A stretch of DNA of 64,000 bases from Micromonospora violae (GCF_004217135.1 NZ_SHKK01000001.1:2542001-2606000), one strand, 5' to 3'; counted from the first letter of the stretch, positions 1-8,342 are shown. The notes: generated by a model from the sequence alone, not told the origin. Made by a program: numbers and translations.

Positions 1-85
1 GCGACGTACCCGCGCGTACCACCATGATCGGGGCCTGCGGGTGCGTAACGTGCAGGGGTAAACGATGTCGCGACGAGGAGACCTC

Positions 86-505
86 ATGTCCAAGCCACCG
101 CTTCCCGAGGCCGCGGTCGCCATGCTCCAGAAGCCGAACCCCGCCGTCATGACCACCCTCCGCAACGGTGGTCAGCCGGTCTCGGCCGCCACCTGGTACC
201 TGTGGCAGGACGGTCGGATCCTGGTCAACATGGACGCGAGCCGCCGCCGGCTGGAGCACGTCCGCAACGACCCACGGGTGTCCCTGACCGTGCTCGACGA
301 GGCCGGCTGGTACACCCACGTCAGCATCATCGGGCACGTCGTCGAGCTGCGCGCCGACGAGGGTCTCGCGGACATCGACCGGTTGTCGGAGCACTACACG
401 GGCAACGCGTACCCCCGCCGGGAACGTGCCCGGGTCAGCGCTCTGATCGAGATCGACCGCTGGCACGGCTGGGGCTCGCTCAAGGACAACAACCAGGTCG
501 GCTGA
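86..505 (+). CDS. PPOX-class (F420/FMN split-barrel) oxidoreductase
   Basis: Cytoplasmic split-barrel flavin/F420-binding protein of the pyridoxamine-5'-phosphate-oxidase-like superfamily. In actinobacteria these usually reduce small substrates with F420H2 or bind flavin. About 139 residues, typical for the single-domain class. The early strand pattern (VMTTLRNGGQPVSAATWYLWQDG) and the following RRLEHVRNDPRVSLTV block are characteristic of the family. The ATG at 86 is preferred over the in-frame ATG at 65 because GAGGAG (75-80) lies 5 nt before it. The gene runs towards a TetR regulator 49 nt downstream, which may control it. Substrate and cofactor (F420 versus FMN) cannot be decided from sequence alone. 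Confidence 0.85.
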   Translation: MSKPPLPEAAVAMLQKPNPAVMTTLRNGGQPVSAATWYLWQDGRILVNMDASRRRLEHVRNDPRVSLTVLDEAGWYTHVSIIGHVVELRADEGLADIDRLSEHYTGNAYPRRERARVSALIEIDRWHGWGSLKDNNQVG

Positions 506-508
506 GGC

Positions 509-542
509 GAACCAAGCACCGGAGCTTCTGGTTCCGTTTCGG
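509..542. promoter_or_regulatory. Imperfect palindrome upstream of the TetR gene
   Basis: GAACCA at 509-514 is mirrored by TGGTTC at 529-534, with AGC/GCT inside. This is immediately followed by GTTCCGTTTCGG (531-542). A near copy, GTTCCGCTTTGG, sits at 1327-1338 before the next gene. The position just upstream of the TetR start suggests an autoregulatory operator. A weak terminator for the preceding oxidoreductase gene is the alternative. Confidence 0.35.
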
Positions 543-554
543 TAGGCTCCGGCA

Positions 555-1268
555 ATGGCCACGTCCCCTCCCGCCCCGCCCGCCTCGGGCTCCTCCGGCA
601 CTCCCCTTCGCAAGGACGCTGAACGAAACCGGCAGCGGATCATCGACGCGGCCCGAGAGGTCTTCGGGGAGCAGGGTGCCCACGCACCGGTGGAGGAGAT
701 CGCGAAGCGGGCGGGCGTGGGCATGGGGACGCTGTACCGGCGCTTCCCTGATCGCACCGAGTTGGTTGAGGCCGTGTTCCTCGAACGCGCGCAGCGCTAC
801 CTCGATGCCGCGAACGAGTCTCTCCGGCACGAGGACGCGTGGCAGGGCTTCCGGAGCTACCTGGAACGGCTCTGTGCGATGCAGAGCGAGGATCGACTGG
901 TGACGGACGTACTGACCCTCACCCTGCCGACCTCACCGACGCTGCAGCAGCTGCGCGAGCGGCTGTACGCGACGCAGAACCGGTTGATCCGCGCGGCGAA
1001 GCGACACGGCGGTCTGCGCGCTGACTTCGTCCCGGAGGACGTGGTCCTGCTCCTCGTCGCCAACTCCGCCATCGTCCGCGCCGTCGGTGACGAGATCCCG
1101 GAGAGTTCGAGCCGCTTCCTCGCCCTCACCCTCGACGCCCTGCGAACCGACCGGCCGAGCCCGCTACCGGCCCCGCCCTCGTCGGAGCGCCTGCTCCGGG
1201 CGATGCAGCGACCTGCGGTCCGGACGCGTCGCCGGGCCAACGCTGGCCGACCCACCACCTCGAGTTAA
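555..1268 (+). CDS. TetR/AcrR family transcriptional regulator
   Basis: One-component repressor of 237 aa. After a Pro/Ala/Ser-rich leader (about 1-20), residues about 21-70 hold the TetR N-terminal helix-turn-helix: RIIDAAREVF, then VEEIAKRAGVGMGTLYRRF, the classic recognition-helix block. The remaining helical domain would bind an unknown ligand and mediate dimerisation. It lies between the PPOX gene and the NTF2-like gene. Related repeat motifs at 531-542 and 1267-1338 suggest it controls itself and the downstream gene. The C-terminal tail (after about 205) is basic and low complexity. Confidence 0.9.
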   Translation: MATSPPAPPASGSSGTPLRKDAERNRQRIIDAAREVFGEQGAHAPVEEIAKRAGVGMGTLYRRFPDRTELVEAVFLERAQRYLDAANESLRHEDAWQGFRSYLERLCAMQSEDRLVTDVLTLTLPTSPTLQQLRERLYATQNRLIRAAKRHGGLRADFVPEDVVLLLVANSAIVRAVGDEIPESSSRFLALTLDALRTDRPSPLPAPPSSERLLRAMQRPAVRTRRRANAGRPTTSS

Positions 1269-1338
1269 GCGGAACACACTACTCCACTTCCCTCGCCACG
1301 CGTGTTACGTTCAAACGGAGGAAGAAGTTCCGCTTTGG
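1267..1338. promoter_or_regulatory. Inverted repeat before the NTF2-like gene, candidate TetR operator
   Basis: AAGCGGAAC at 1267-1275, overlapping the TetR stop codon, is exactly mirrored by GTTCCGCTT at 1327-1335. The right arm lies in GTTCCGCTTTGG (1327-1338), which matches 10 of 12 positions of a motif upstream of the TetR gene itself (531-542). The arms bracket the region where the promoter of the gene starting at 1365 should lie, so TetR control is plausible. Confidence 0.4.
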
Positions 1339-1364
1339 CGAGTCAGAAGTGAGGTAGGACCAAC

Positions 1365-2402
1365 GTGAGCCACGATGATGCGACCCTGAGCGACGGATCC
1401 GCGCCGACCGCGGGGACCGCCCGACGGAGCCTGCTGCGCAACGTCGCACTGGCCGGCGCGGCCGCCACCGCGTCGGCCCTCATTCCGGCGGGTACCGCCG
1501 CCGCCAGCGCCCGGGGCCACCACGGCGCCCCGGCGCCAGCGACCAACGCCGACCTCGACACCAGCCACGCCACCCCGGAGGTGGCGAAGCTGTTCGTTCG
1601 ATACTTCCAGGACAAGACCCGGGCCGACGTCGACGCGACGATGTCCTACTTCTCCCGCCCCAAGATCACCTACATCGACGCCACGCTGGGCTGGCCGTGG
1701 TACACCTGGGACGAACTCAAGGCGCTGTTCGCCCAGTACATGCCGACCTGGCCGGCCACCGCCAAGTCGTACCCCACCCGGATCCTGGGAGACGCCCGGA
1801 GCGCCGTCGTGATCTTCACCGACACGCCCGAGCTCTTCGGCCACGAGATCCGTCCGCTCGGTTTCGTGAACTTCGAGCGCGGCAAGATCGTGCGCTGGAT
1901 CGACTACTGGGACGGTCGCGACTTCACGATGGCCGACATCGTCGCGCAGCGCACCCCGGCCGACAAGTTCCCGCACGACTTCAAGGAGCCGACGGTCGGC
2001 GAGCAGGCGGCACCGGCCATGCGGCGGACCGCCGAGGCGTTGCAGACCGCGTTCGCGGCCAAGAACGCCCAAGCCGCCGCGCGTGTCTTCGCGTACGACG
2101 CGGTCTTCGAGGACCGGACCCTACACGCGACCGTCGTGGGTCGCCAGCACATCCAGGCGTACCTGGGTCGCGCGCTCAACCTGCTCCCGTACGGCCCGGG
2201 CAGCCTCGTGCGACACGTGGTGGGCAGCGCCGTCGGTGGTGGCTACGAGTGGGTCAACCGACACAACCCGGCCACGCACGGCGGCACGGCCCTGGAGCTG
2301 GACGCCGCCGGCCGGATCACCCGACTGACCACCGCCTGGGACGGCTCGTTGGTCGACAAGAGGGTCCTGACCGAGCTGCTCGCCCGGAGCATCGAGGAGT
2401 GA
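1365..2402 (+). CDS. Tat-exported protein with two NTF2/SnoaL-like domains
   Basis: The N-terminus carries a twin-arginine signal (ARRSLLRN, then a hydrophobic Ala-rich stretch, residues about 20-50), so it should be exported folded. Two NTF2-like cone-fold segments follow, about 65-185 (VAKLFVRYFQDKTRADVDATM; WIDYWDGRDF) and about 205-335 (ALQTAFAAKNAQAAARVF; ITRLTTAWDG). NTF2-like domains bind or isomerise small molecules; no catalytic residue is clear enough to name a reaction. GTG start at 1365 has AGGA (1356-1359) 5 nt upstream. It follows the TetR gene and is probably under its control. Confidence 0.75.
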   Translation: MSHDDATLSDGSAPTAGTARRSLLRNVALAGAAATASALIPAGTAAASARGHHGAPAPATNADLDTSHATPEVAKLFVRYFQDKTRADVDATMSYFSRPKITYIDATLGWPWYTWDELKALFAQYMPTWPATAKSYPTRILGDARSAVVIFTDTPELFGHEIRPLGFVNFERGKIVRWIDYWDGRDFTMADIVAQRTPADKFPHDFKEPTVGEQAAPAMRRTAEALQTAFAAKNAQAAARVFAYDAVFEDRTLHATVVGRQHIQAYLGRALNLLPYGPGSLVRHVVGSAVGGGYEWVNRHNPATHGGTALELDAAGRITRLTTAWDGSLVDKRVLTELLARSIEE

Positions 2403-2405
2403 GCT

Positions 2406-2445
2406 GACGCAGGGCTGGTCCGGACGACCGGGCCAGCCCTGCGTC
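2406..2445. terminator. Bidirectional hairpin terminator
   Basis: A perfect 13-bp stem (2406-2418 with 2433-2445) with a 14-nt loop lies exactly between the convergent NTF2-like and BASS-transporter genes. There is no strong T tract, as is common in high-GC actinobacteria. Confidence 0.8.
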
Positions 2446-2448
2446 GCC

Positions 2449-3333
2449 TCAGGACGTCAGGGTGGCCGCGGACCGGGCGCCGACGCGGGTCACCAGCACG
2501 CCGAAGGCCGCCGCGGTGAAGAACATGACGATGCCGTAGACGGCGGCCGGGATCGCCATCTGGGCGTTGTCGAGCAGCGCCGGGCTGAGCGCGATGGTGA
2601 TGGCCAACGTGCTGTTGTGGATGCCGATCTCGAACCCGGCGGCCGTCGCGGCGCTGCGGTCGACCCCCGTGAGGCGCGGCACCCCGTAGCCGACGGCGAG
2701 GCTGAGCAGGTTGAACGCGAGCACGGCGAGGCCGACCGAGACGAAGTAGTCGGCGATGTTCTCCCGCTCGCCGAGCACCGCGCCGGCGATCACCGCGACG
2801 AGCACGACGACGGAGAGGATCCGCACCGGGCGGTTGAGCCGCTCGGCCAGGTGCGGTGCCCTCGCCCGGATGAGCATGCCGATCGCGACCGGGACGAGCA
2901 CGATGGCGAAGACCTGGAGCACCTTGTCGAACTGGAGGCCGATGCTCCTGCCGTCGGGGAGGAAGTACGCCGCCGACAGGTTGACCAGGATCGGCAGGGT
3001 GAACACGGCGAGCACCGAGTTGACGGCGGTCAGGGTGATGTTCAGGGCCACGTGCCCGCCGAACAGGTGGCTGTAGAGGTTGGCGGTGGTGCCGCCCGGT
3101 GACGCGGCCAGCAGCATCATGCCGACGGCCAGTTCGGGTGCGAGGTCGAAGGCGAGGACGAGGCAGAAGCAGAGCGCCGGCAGCACCAGCACCTGGCACA
3201 CCAGGGCGATGACGGCGGCTCGGGGATGGTGGGCCACCCGGCGGAAGTCCGCCATGGTCAGCCCGAGACCCAGGCCGAGCATGATGATTCCGAGGGCGAC
3301 GGGTAGTCCGATCAGAGTCACGGCGGAGTCCAT
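2449..3333 (-). CDS. Bile acid:sodium symporter (BASS) family transporter
   Basis: Integral membrane protein of 294 aa with about nine hydrophobic helices across its length. Signatures of the BASS fold include SPGGTTANLYSHLFGG (about 83-98) and the second crossover region GIHNSTLAITIAL (about 236-248). Family members move organic anions or keto acids with sodium; the substrate is not predictable. It is divergent from the chitinase. A perfect palindrome lies 11 nt upstream of its ATG and no convincing ribosome binding site is visible, so a leaderless or short-leader transcript under repressor control is possible. Confidence 0.85.
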   Translation of the reverse strand: MDSAVTLIGLPVALGIIMLGLGLGLTMADFRRVAHHPRAAVIALVCQVLVLPALCFCLVLAFDLAPELAVGMMLLAASPGGTTANLYSHLFGGHVALNITLTAVNSVLAVFTLPILVNLSAAYFLPDGRSIGLQFDKVLQVFAIVLVPVAIGMLIRARAPHLAERLNRPVRILSVVVLVAVIAGAVLGERENIADYFVSVGLAVLAFNLLSLAVGYGVPRLTGVDRSAATAAGFEIGIHNSTLAITIALSPALLDNAQMAIPAAVYGIVMFFTAAAFGVLVTRVGARSAATLTS

Positions 3334-3343
3334 GGCACAACAT

Positions 3344-3361
3344 CGTTACCACCCGGTAACG
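3344..3361. promoter_or_regulatory. Perfect 18-bp palindrome, candidate operator
   Basis: CGTTACC-ACCC-GGTAACG: two 7-bp arms (3344-3350 and 3355-3361) around a 4-nt spacer, just before the transporter start and upstream of the divergent chitinase promoter. Size and symmetry suit a dimeric repressor of TetR, MarR or ArsR type. The cognate regulator is not identified in the window. Confidence 0.5.
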
Positions 3362-3392
3362 CCGTCACAATCCCCCATGCGGCTGGGCGCTC

Positions 3393-3421
3393 TTGACCCC
3401 GGACGGTGATCGGCTTAACTT
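3393..3421 (+). promoter_or_regulatory. Sigma-70-like promoter for the chitinase
   Basis: TTGACC (3393-3398), a 17-nt spacer, then TAACTT (3416-3421) fit the vegetative actinobacterial consensus. An unusually A/T-rich leader of about 50 nt follows to the chosen start. Confidence 0.55.
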
Positions 3422-3478
3422 CATCAATCAGATAAGTCTCTTTACTAATTCTGTCTGATGTCACGTGGGAGTGTGCCG

Positions 3479-4804
3479 ATGCGACCATTCCGCCACCGCC
3501 GTCTCACCGCCGTCGTCGCCCTGGCGACCCTGCTGGTCACCGCCGCCCCACCGACCGCCGCGAACGCGGGTGCCAAACCCGACCGCACCGGTTACCACCG
3601 GGTCGGCTACTTCACCCAGTGGGGCATCTACGGCCGGGCCTTCCCGGTCAAGAAGCTCGACACCTCCGGGGCGGCGAGCCGCCTCACCCACCTCAACTAC
3701 GCCTTCGGCAACGTCAGCGAGGACGGCCGCTGCTATGTGGACGGCGGGCCGGGTGAGGGCGACGCCTGGGCCGACTACCAGCGCCCCGTCCCGGCCGAGG
3801 AGAGCGTCGACGGCGTCGCGGACGTACCGGGGCAAGCGCTCAACGGCAACTTCGGCCAGCTCGCCAAGCTCAAGGCCAAGCACCCCAAGCTGAAGGTGCT
3901 GATCTCGCTGGGCGGCTGGAGCTGGTCGACGTACTTCTCGAACGCGGCCCGCACCGACGCCTCGCGCAAGGCGTTCGTCTCCTCCTGCATCGACCTCTAC
4001 CTCAAGGGCAATCTCCCGGGCAGCACCCCGGGTGCCGCCGCCGGTGTCTTCGACGGCATCGACCTCGACTGGGAGTGGCCCAACTGGGACGGTGAGCCCG
4101 GCAACGTCATCCGCCCGGAGGACCGGGAGAACTTCACCAAACTGCTCGCCGAGTTCCGCCGGCAGCTCGACGCCTACGGGCGCACGACCCGCGCGCACCA
4201 CCCGCTGACCGCGTTCCTGCCGGCCAGCCCGGCCACCATGGACGCCGGCTACGAGGGTCGCAAGATCTTCAAGTACCTGGACTTCGCCACCGTGCAGGGG
4301 TACGACTTCCACGGCAGTTGGGACGCACGGGCCAACCAGCAGTCGGCACTTCGGGTCCCGTCGGGTGCCCCGGACAACCCGGACTTCTCCGTCGAGGTGG
4401 CCATCGACGGGTGGATCGCCCGTGGGGCGCCGCGCAACAAGCTCGTGCTCGGCATCCCGTACTACGGTCGCGGCTGGACCGGCATCACCGGCGGCGGCAA
4501 CGGCCTGTTCCAGCCGGCCACCGGGCCCGCGCCGGCCACCTTCGAAGCCGGGTACGAGGACTACAAGAAGCTCAAGACGCTCGCGGGTAACGGCTTCCGC
4601 GTACACCGCGACCTGCGCGCCGGGCACGCCTGGCTGTTCGACGGTACGACGTTGTGGACGTACGACGACCCGGCGGTCGTGTTGCAGAAGACGCTCTACA
4701 TCCGCCGGGCCGGCCTGGCCGGCGCGATGATCTGGTCGCTCGACGGCGACGACGACAACGCGACGCTGACCAAGACGATCGGGCTCGGCCTGACGACCTG
4801 GTAG
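3479..4804 (+). CDS. Secreted GH18 chitinase
   Basis: Extracellular endo-type chitinase cleaving beta-1,4-GlcNAc linkages by substrate-assisted catalysis. ATG at 3479 is chosen over 3458 because GGGAG (3467-3471) precedes it by 7 nt. The first 30 residues form a Sec signal peptide (FRHRRLTAVVALATLLV, then Ala-rich). The remaining ~410 residues are one GH18 barrel: HLNYAFGNV, LISLGGWSWS, and the catalytic DGIDLDWEW, whose acid/base Glu is encoded at 4073-4075 (E199 from this start). QGYDFHGSWD and GAMIWSLDGDDD close the barrel. The sequence resembles the bacterial ChiA/ChiC-like subgroup. There is no binding module, so the enzyme is catalytic domain only. Confidence 0.93.
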   Translation: MRPFRHRRLTAVVALATLLVTAAPPTAANAGAKPDRTGYHRVGYFTQWGIYGRAFPVKKLDTSGAASRLTHLNYAFGNVSEDGRCYVDGGPGEGDAWADYQRPVPAEESVDGVADVPGQALNGNFGQLAKLKAKHPKLKVLISLGGWSWSTYFSNAARTDASRKAFVSSCIDLYLKGNLPGSTPGAAAGVFDGIDLDWEWPNWDGEPGNVIRPEDRENFTKLLAEFRRQLDAYGRTTRAHHPLTAFLPASPATMDAGYEGRKIFKYLDFATVQGYDFHGSWDARANQQSALRVPSGAPDNPDFSVEVAIDGWIARGAPRNKLVLGIPYYGRGWTGITGGGNGLFQPATGPAPATFEAGYEDYKKLKTLAGNGFRVHRDLRAGHAWLFDGTTLWTYDDPAVVLQKTLYIRRAGLAGAMIWSLDGDDDNATLTKTIGLGLTTW

Positions 4805-4823
4805 CCCAACGTTCGCACCCGGT

Positions 4824-4855
4824 CCGCCGCCGGCCGATCCCTCGGTCGGCGGCGG
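4824..4855. terminator. Bidirectional hairpin terminator
   Basis: A 14-bp stem with one G-T wobble (4824-4837 with 4842-4855) and a 4-nt loop lies between the convergent chitinase and EACC1-type genes. Confidence 0.75.
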
Positions 4856-4860
4856 GCAGG

Positions 4861-5226
4861 CTAGCTCGGCTGGGGTGTCACCGCCCGCACCGCCGCCTCG
4901 ATGAGCGCGGTGACCTGATCCATGTCCCGAGCACGGTGCACGTCCAGCTCGGCCGACCAGCCGTCCGGACGGGTGAGCTGCACCGTCACGTCCTCGCGGC
5001 GGTGGGTCAGCCAGCCGGCGATCGCCTGCACCAACACCATGGCGGTGCCCGCGTCGCTGACCACCACCCGCAGTACGTCAGTGCGGTCCACCGACATCCC
5101 CTCGGGGGACGTCGTGGTCACTCCCTCGCGCAGCCGATCCTCAGCGCGCAGCCAGGACGCCAGCGAGCGCCGCGCATCGGCGGACGGAAGATCCGGATGA
5201 ACCGAAAGCGTGATCATCTCCGGCAT
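4861..5226 (-). CDS. Orphan EACC1-type effector-associated protein
   Basis: Small cytoplasmic protein (121 aa) matching the effector-associated constant component (EACC1) pattern: LASWLRAEDRLR near the N-terminus, a hydrophobic core around AMVLVQAIAGWL, then THRREDVTVQLTRPDGWSAELD and a terminal helix. The family is known as a constant partner encoded beside variable effectors (caspase, trypsin, NTPase and others) in actinobacterial conflict systems. Start chosen at the ATG at 5226, preceded by a strong GGAGGAGGAG (about 5230-5239). The downstream neighbour is a convergent chitinase, and the upstream one a divergent M14 peptidase, so no partner effector is adjacent. The family call is by pattern recognition. 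Confidence 0.6.
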   Translation of the reverse strand: MPEMITLSVHPDLPSADARRSLASWLRAEDRLREGVTTTSPEGMSVDRTDVLRVVVSDAGTAMVLVQAIAGWLTHRREDVTVQLTRPDGWSAELDVHRARDMDQVTALIEAAVRAVTPQPS

Positions 5227-5320
5227 GTCTCCTCCTCCCAGACGACGACAGGCCCCGGCCACCATCCTGCCAGTCAGCGTCGGTACCGGCACGCCACGTG
5301 GTCGACGATATCGATCACCC

Positions 5321-5349
5321 TTGACCGCCGTATCGACGATTCATAGGCT
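5321..5349 (+). promoter_or_regulatory. Sigma-70-like promoter for the M14 peptidase
   Basis: TTGACC (5321-5326), 17-nt spacer, TAGGCT (5344-5349). The likely leader to the ATG at 5392 is about 35 nt. A repeated ATCGA(C/T) motif surrounds it (5302-5340), possibly a regulator site. Confidence 0.5.
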
Positions 5350-5391
5350 CCGGCCACTGCGAGGTTGTTCCCAAGAGGGGAAACACGATTC

Positions 5392-8196
5392 ATGGCCCCA
5401 TCGATGCGTCCGTTCCGAATGGTCCCCGCCAGACGGCTGGCTGGTGCCGCCGCGATCACACTCCTGCTCGGCATGCTTCCCCTGCCCGGCGGCACACCGG
5501 CCGCGAGCGCCGCCCCGCCCTCCCGGTGCAGCGACGACCCGGCCGCCCGGTTGGGCACGGTGCCCACTCCGGAGAACGTGCTCGGCTTCCCGCTCGGCGC
5601 GGGGCAGGAGCGGGTCGTCACCAACGACGAGGTCCGGACCTACCTGGGTGCCGTCGATCGCGCCTCCAACCGGGTCGTCACCGGCGTGATGACCACCAGT
5701 GTGCTCGGCCAGCCGTTGCCGTACGCGGTGGTGTCCAACGAGCGCCACGTGCGCCCCGCCGCGCTACGCGAGATCGCCGATGACGTCCGAGACCTGCGCG
5801 ACCCGCGCCGGACCAGCGCGCGAACGGCCGCCCGGACGGCGAAGGACAGCCCGGCCATCGTCTGGGTCACCGCGAACGTGCACGGCGGCGAGAAGAGCGG
5901 CGCCGACGCGGCACTCAAGACGCTGTACGAGTTGGCGGCGGGCCTGTCCTGCGAGGTCGCCAAGCGCAACGACAATCTGGTCACCATCATCGTGCCCACC
6001 CAGAACCCGGACGGCCGCGACGCGACCCGCCGGCAGAACGAGTTCGGCTTCGACCTGAACCGGGACTGGTTCGCCCGCACCCAGCAGGAGACCGACGGCA
6101 AGCTCGAACTGCTGCGCCGCTACCCGCCGCAGGTTTTCATCGATGCGCACGAGATGGGTGGCCGGCAGTACTTCTTCCCGCCCAACGCCGACCCGATCCA
6201 CCACGAGATCGCCGGCGAGGCGGTGGACTGGATCAACCGGATCGGCGAGGCCAACAAGGCCGGCTTCGGGTTCAACGGCGCCTGCGACGAGACCGTCACC
6301 ACTGAGTGCTACTTCAACTACGACACGTACGACATGTTCTTCATGGGCTACGGCGACACGGTGCCGACGACCGGCTTCGGCGCGGCCGGCATGACGTACG
6401 AGAAGGGCAGCGCGTCGGCCGTGGCCGACCGCGTCCAGCAGCAGTTCCACACCCAGTGGTCGACGCTCGGCTGGGCCGCCACGAACAAGCGCGAGGTGCT
6501 GGACGGCTACTTCGACATCTGGACCGACGCGCTCGCCCAGGGCCGGGCGGGCGCGCTGGAGCCGAACGAGGTGGTGCAGCCCACCAACGAGGTGCAGTTT
6601 CCGGTGCCGGCCCTCACCATCCGCTCGTACTTCCTGCTGCCCGATCGGCAGCTCGCCGACGTCCGCCAACTCGTCGAGCGGCTACGCCGGATGGACGTCG
6701 AGGTGTACGAGGTGCAGAAGCCGACCCGGGTGCCCACCGCCCGGGTCTTCGGCGGGCGCAGCGCCACCAACGTGACGGTGCCGAAGGGCGCGTACTGGAT
6801 CCCGATGGACCAACCGCAGAAGCACTGGATCCAGGCCATCATGGGCGAGGACCCGTACGTGCCGTTCCCGTACTTCTACGACGTGTCCTCGTGGAGCAAC
6901 CCGCTGCTGATGGGCGTCAACACCCTCTACACGGCGGACGCCGTCCGGCCGAGGGCCGACCTGGTCCGCAAGGTCTCCGGCGGTCGCGCCGGCGCGGCGT
7001 GGCCCTGGGGCTCGTACACCTACCCGCTCGACTCGGCCGCCGCCGCAGAGTTCACCTTCACCCTGCTCGGCCGTGGTGTCCCCCTGGTCCGCGACCTTGC
7101 GACCAGCAGGGTCGCCATCCCGGCGGCCAAGCTGAGCCGCTCTCACGACGAGTTGGCCAGGAAACTCGGGGTCACCCTCACCCCGGGCGGTCGGCCCGCC
7201 GGCACCCGCCTCGACCTGCCCGACATGGGCCTGTTCCAGGGCACCGGCATCTCCACCACCTCCGGCTCGCACGGCGAGGCCCGCTACGTGCTCGGCAAAC
7301 GGTGGGGGCTCGACCTCACGCCGGTCACCACGGCCGACATCAACGACAACACCGAGGCGTTCACCGGGCGTACGGTGCTGCTGGTGCCGGACGGCAGCAG
7401 CGCCACCGGCGGCCTGACCGCCGCCGGGCAGGCCAACCTGCGCGACTGGATCGGCCAGGGCCACACGTACCTCGGGCTGCGCAACGAGGGCACCCGGGTG
7501 GCCCGCGCCGCCGGGCTCACCTCGACCACCGAGAAGACGAAGCCGGCGGACTACCTGGTGATCGGCTCGCACCTGCGCGTCGACGTCGACCACAACAGCC
7601 CGGTGGCGCTGGGTCGCCCGGCGGAGGACTTCGAGTTCAACAACAGCGACCCGATCCTCACCCCGAGCACCACCGGGACGAACGTGCTCACGTACCCGAC
7701 GGGTGACACCTTCTGGGCCAACGGTTACACCGTCGGGGCGGAGGCGCTGAAGGGCACGGCGGCCGTCGTCGACGAGCCGACCGGTGCTGGTCGGGCGGTG
7801 CTGTTCGCGTTCAATCCGCTCTTCCGCGCGTACAACGAAAGTGGTCTGCACCTGGTCGCCAACGCGCTGCTCTACCCGACGACCGCCGCGTCGGACGCCC
7901 GGCGTCCGGCCGGCGTCGACGCGGCGCGCGCCAGCGCCGCCGCCGCGCCGGTGACGGCGGACCTGGGCGGTGGGTGGCGGCCGATCACCATCCAGGTGGC
8001 GGCCGGCGACCTCCCGCGCACCCAGGCGATCGTCGAACGCTTCACCACCGACGCGCAGGCGTCCGCGAAGAACGGCTCGGCGTACGTCGTGATCCCCAAC
8101 CCGCAGGGACTCCAGGCGGACGAACACCCGTTCGTGCGCGATCTGGTACGCGCGCTGCGCAGCGCCGGAGTGCCGCTGCGGTCGGTGGTCGCCTGA
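5392..8196 (+). CDS. Large secreted M14 zinc carboxypeptidase-type protein
   Basis: Extracellular metallopeptidase of 934 aa. A signal peptide (about 1-40: MAPSMRPFR, then AGAAAITLLLGML) precedes an M14 domain at about 150-370. Zinc ligands are visible: H164 and E167 in NVHGGEKSG, and H253 in FIDAHEMGG. E337 in TYEKGSAS is the general base, so the active site looks intact. NPDGRDATRR and FDLNRDWF are family substrate-site motifs. The ~550-residue C-terminal part is far longer than a standard carboxypeptidase; it includes Rossmann-like stretches (VLLVPDGSSA) and probably folds as accessory domains. ATG 5392 is preferred to the TTG at 5365; GAGGGG (5375-5380) is slightly far (11 nt). Confidence 0.85.
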   Translation: MAPSMRPFRMVPARRLAGAAAITLLLGMLPLPGGTPAASAAPPSRCSDDPAARLGTVPTPENVLGFPLGAGQERVVTNDEVRTYLGAVDRASNRVVTGVMTTSVLGQPLPYAVVSNERHVRPAALREIADDVRDLRDPRRTSARTAARTAKDSPAIVWVTANVHGGEKSGADAALKTLYELAAGLSCEVAKRNDNLVTIIVPTQNPDGRDATRRQNEFGFDLNRDWFARTQQETDGKLELLRRYPPQVFIDAHEMGGRQYFFPPNADPIHHEIAGEAVDWINRIGEANKAGFGFNGACDETVTTECYFNYDTYDMFFMGYGDTVPTTGFGAAGMTYEKGSASAVADRVQQQFHTQWSTLGWAATNKREVLDGYFDIWTDALAQGRAGALEPNEVVQPTNEVQFPVPALTIRSYFLLPDRQLADVRQLVERLRRMDVEVYEVQKPTRVPTARVFGGRSATNVTVPKGAYWIPMDQPQKHWIQAIMGEDPYVPFPYFYDVSSWSNPLLMGVNTLYTADAVRPRADLVRKVSGGRAGAAWPWGSYTYPLDSAAAAEFTFTLLGRGVPLVRDLATSRVAIPAAKLSRSHDELARKLGVTLTPGGRPAGTRLDLPDMGLFQGTGISTTSGSHGEARYVLGKRWGLDLTPVTTADINDNTEAFTGRTVLLVPDGSSATGGLTAAGQANLRDWIGQGHTYLGLRNEGTRVARAAGLTSTTEKTKPADYLVIGSHLRVDVDHNSPVALGRPAEDFEFNNSDPILTPSTTGTNVLTYPTGDTFWANGYTVGAEALKGTAAVVDEPTGAGRAVLFAFNPLFRAYNESGLHLVANALLYPTTAASDARRPAGVDAARASAAAAPVTADLGGGWRPITIQVAAGDLPRTQAIVERFTTDAQASAKNGSAYVVIPNPQGLQADEHPFVRDLVRALRSAGVPLRSVVA

Positions 8197-8235
8197 CACC
8201 ACATCCCGACGGGCACGGAGGCGTCCCGACGCGCA

Positions 8236-8273
8236 TGATGCCTGTGAGTCATCACGATGACTCACAGGCATCA
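8236..8273. terminator. 17-bp perfect hairpin after the M14 gene
   Basis: Stem 8236-8252 with 8257-8273, loop CACG. It is unusually A/T-balanced for this genome and lies 40 nt after the M14 stop, so it probably terminates that transcript. Confidence 0.7.
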
Positions 8274-8284
8274 GCTCGTTCAGC

Positions 8285-8315
8285 CGGTCGCGCAGACGGT
8301 GCCGTTGCGCGACCG
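8285..8315. other. Second strong hairpin in the leader of the 8343 gene
   Basis: CGGTCGCGCA (8285-8294) pairs with TGCGCGACCG (8306-8315). Inside, ACGG-TG-CCGT continues the stem after a single bulged G. It is either the second half of a tandem terminator or a 5' leader structure of the gene at 8343, whose start lies 27 nt further on. Confidence 0.5.
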
Positions 8316-8342
8316 CGGCTACGTCATCGGGTAGGAGCGACA

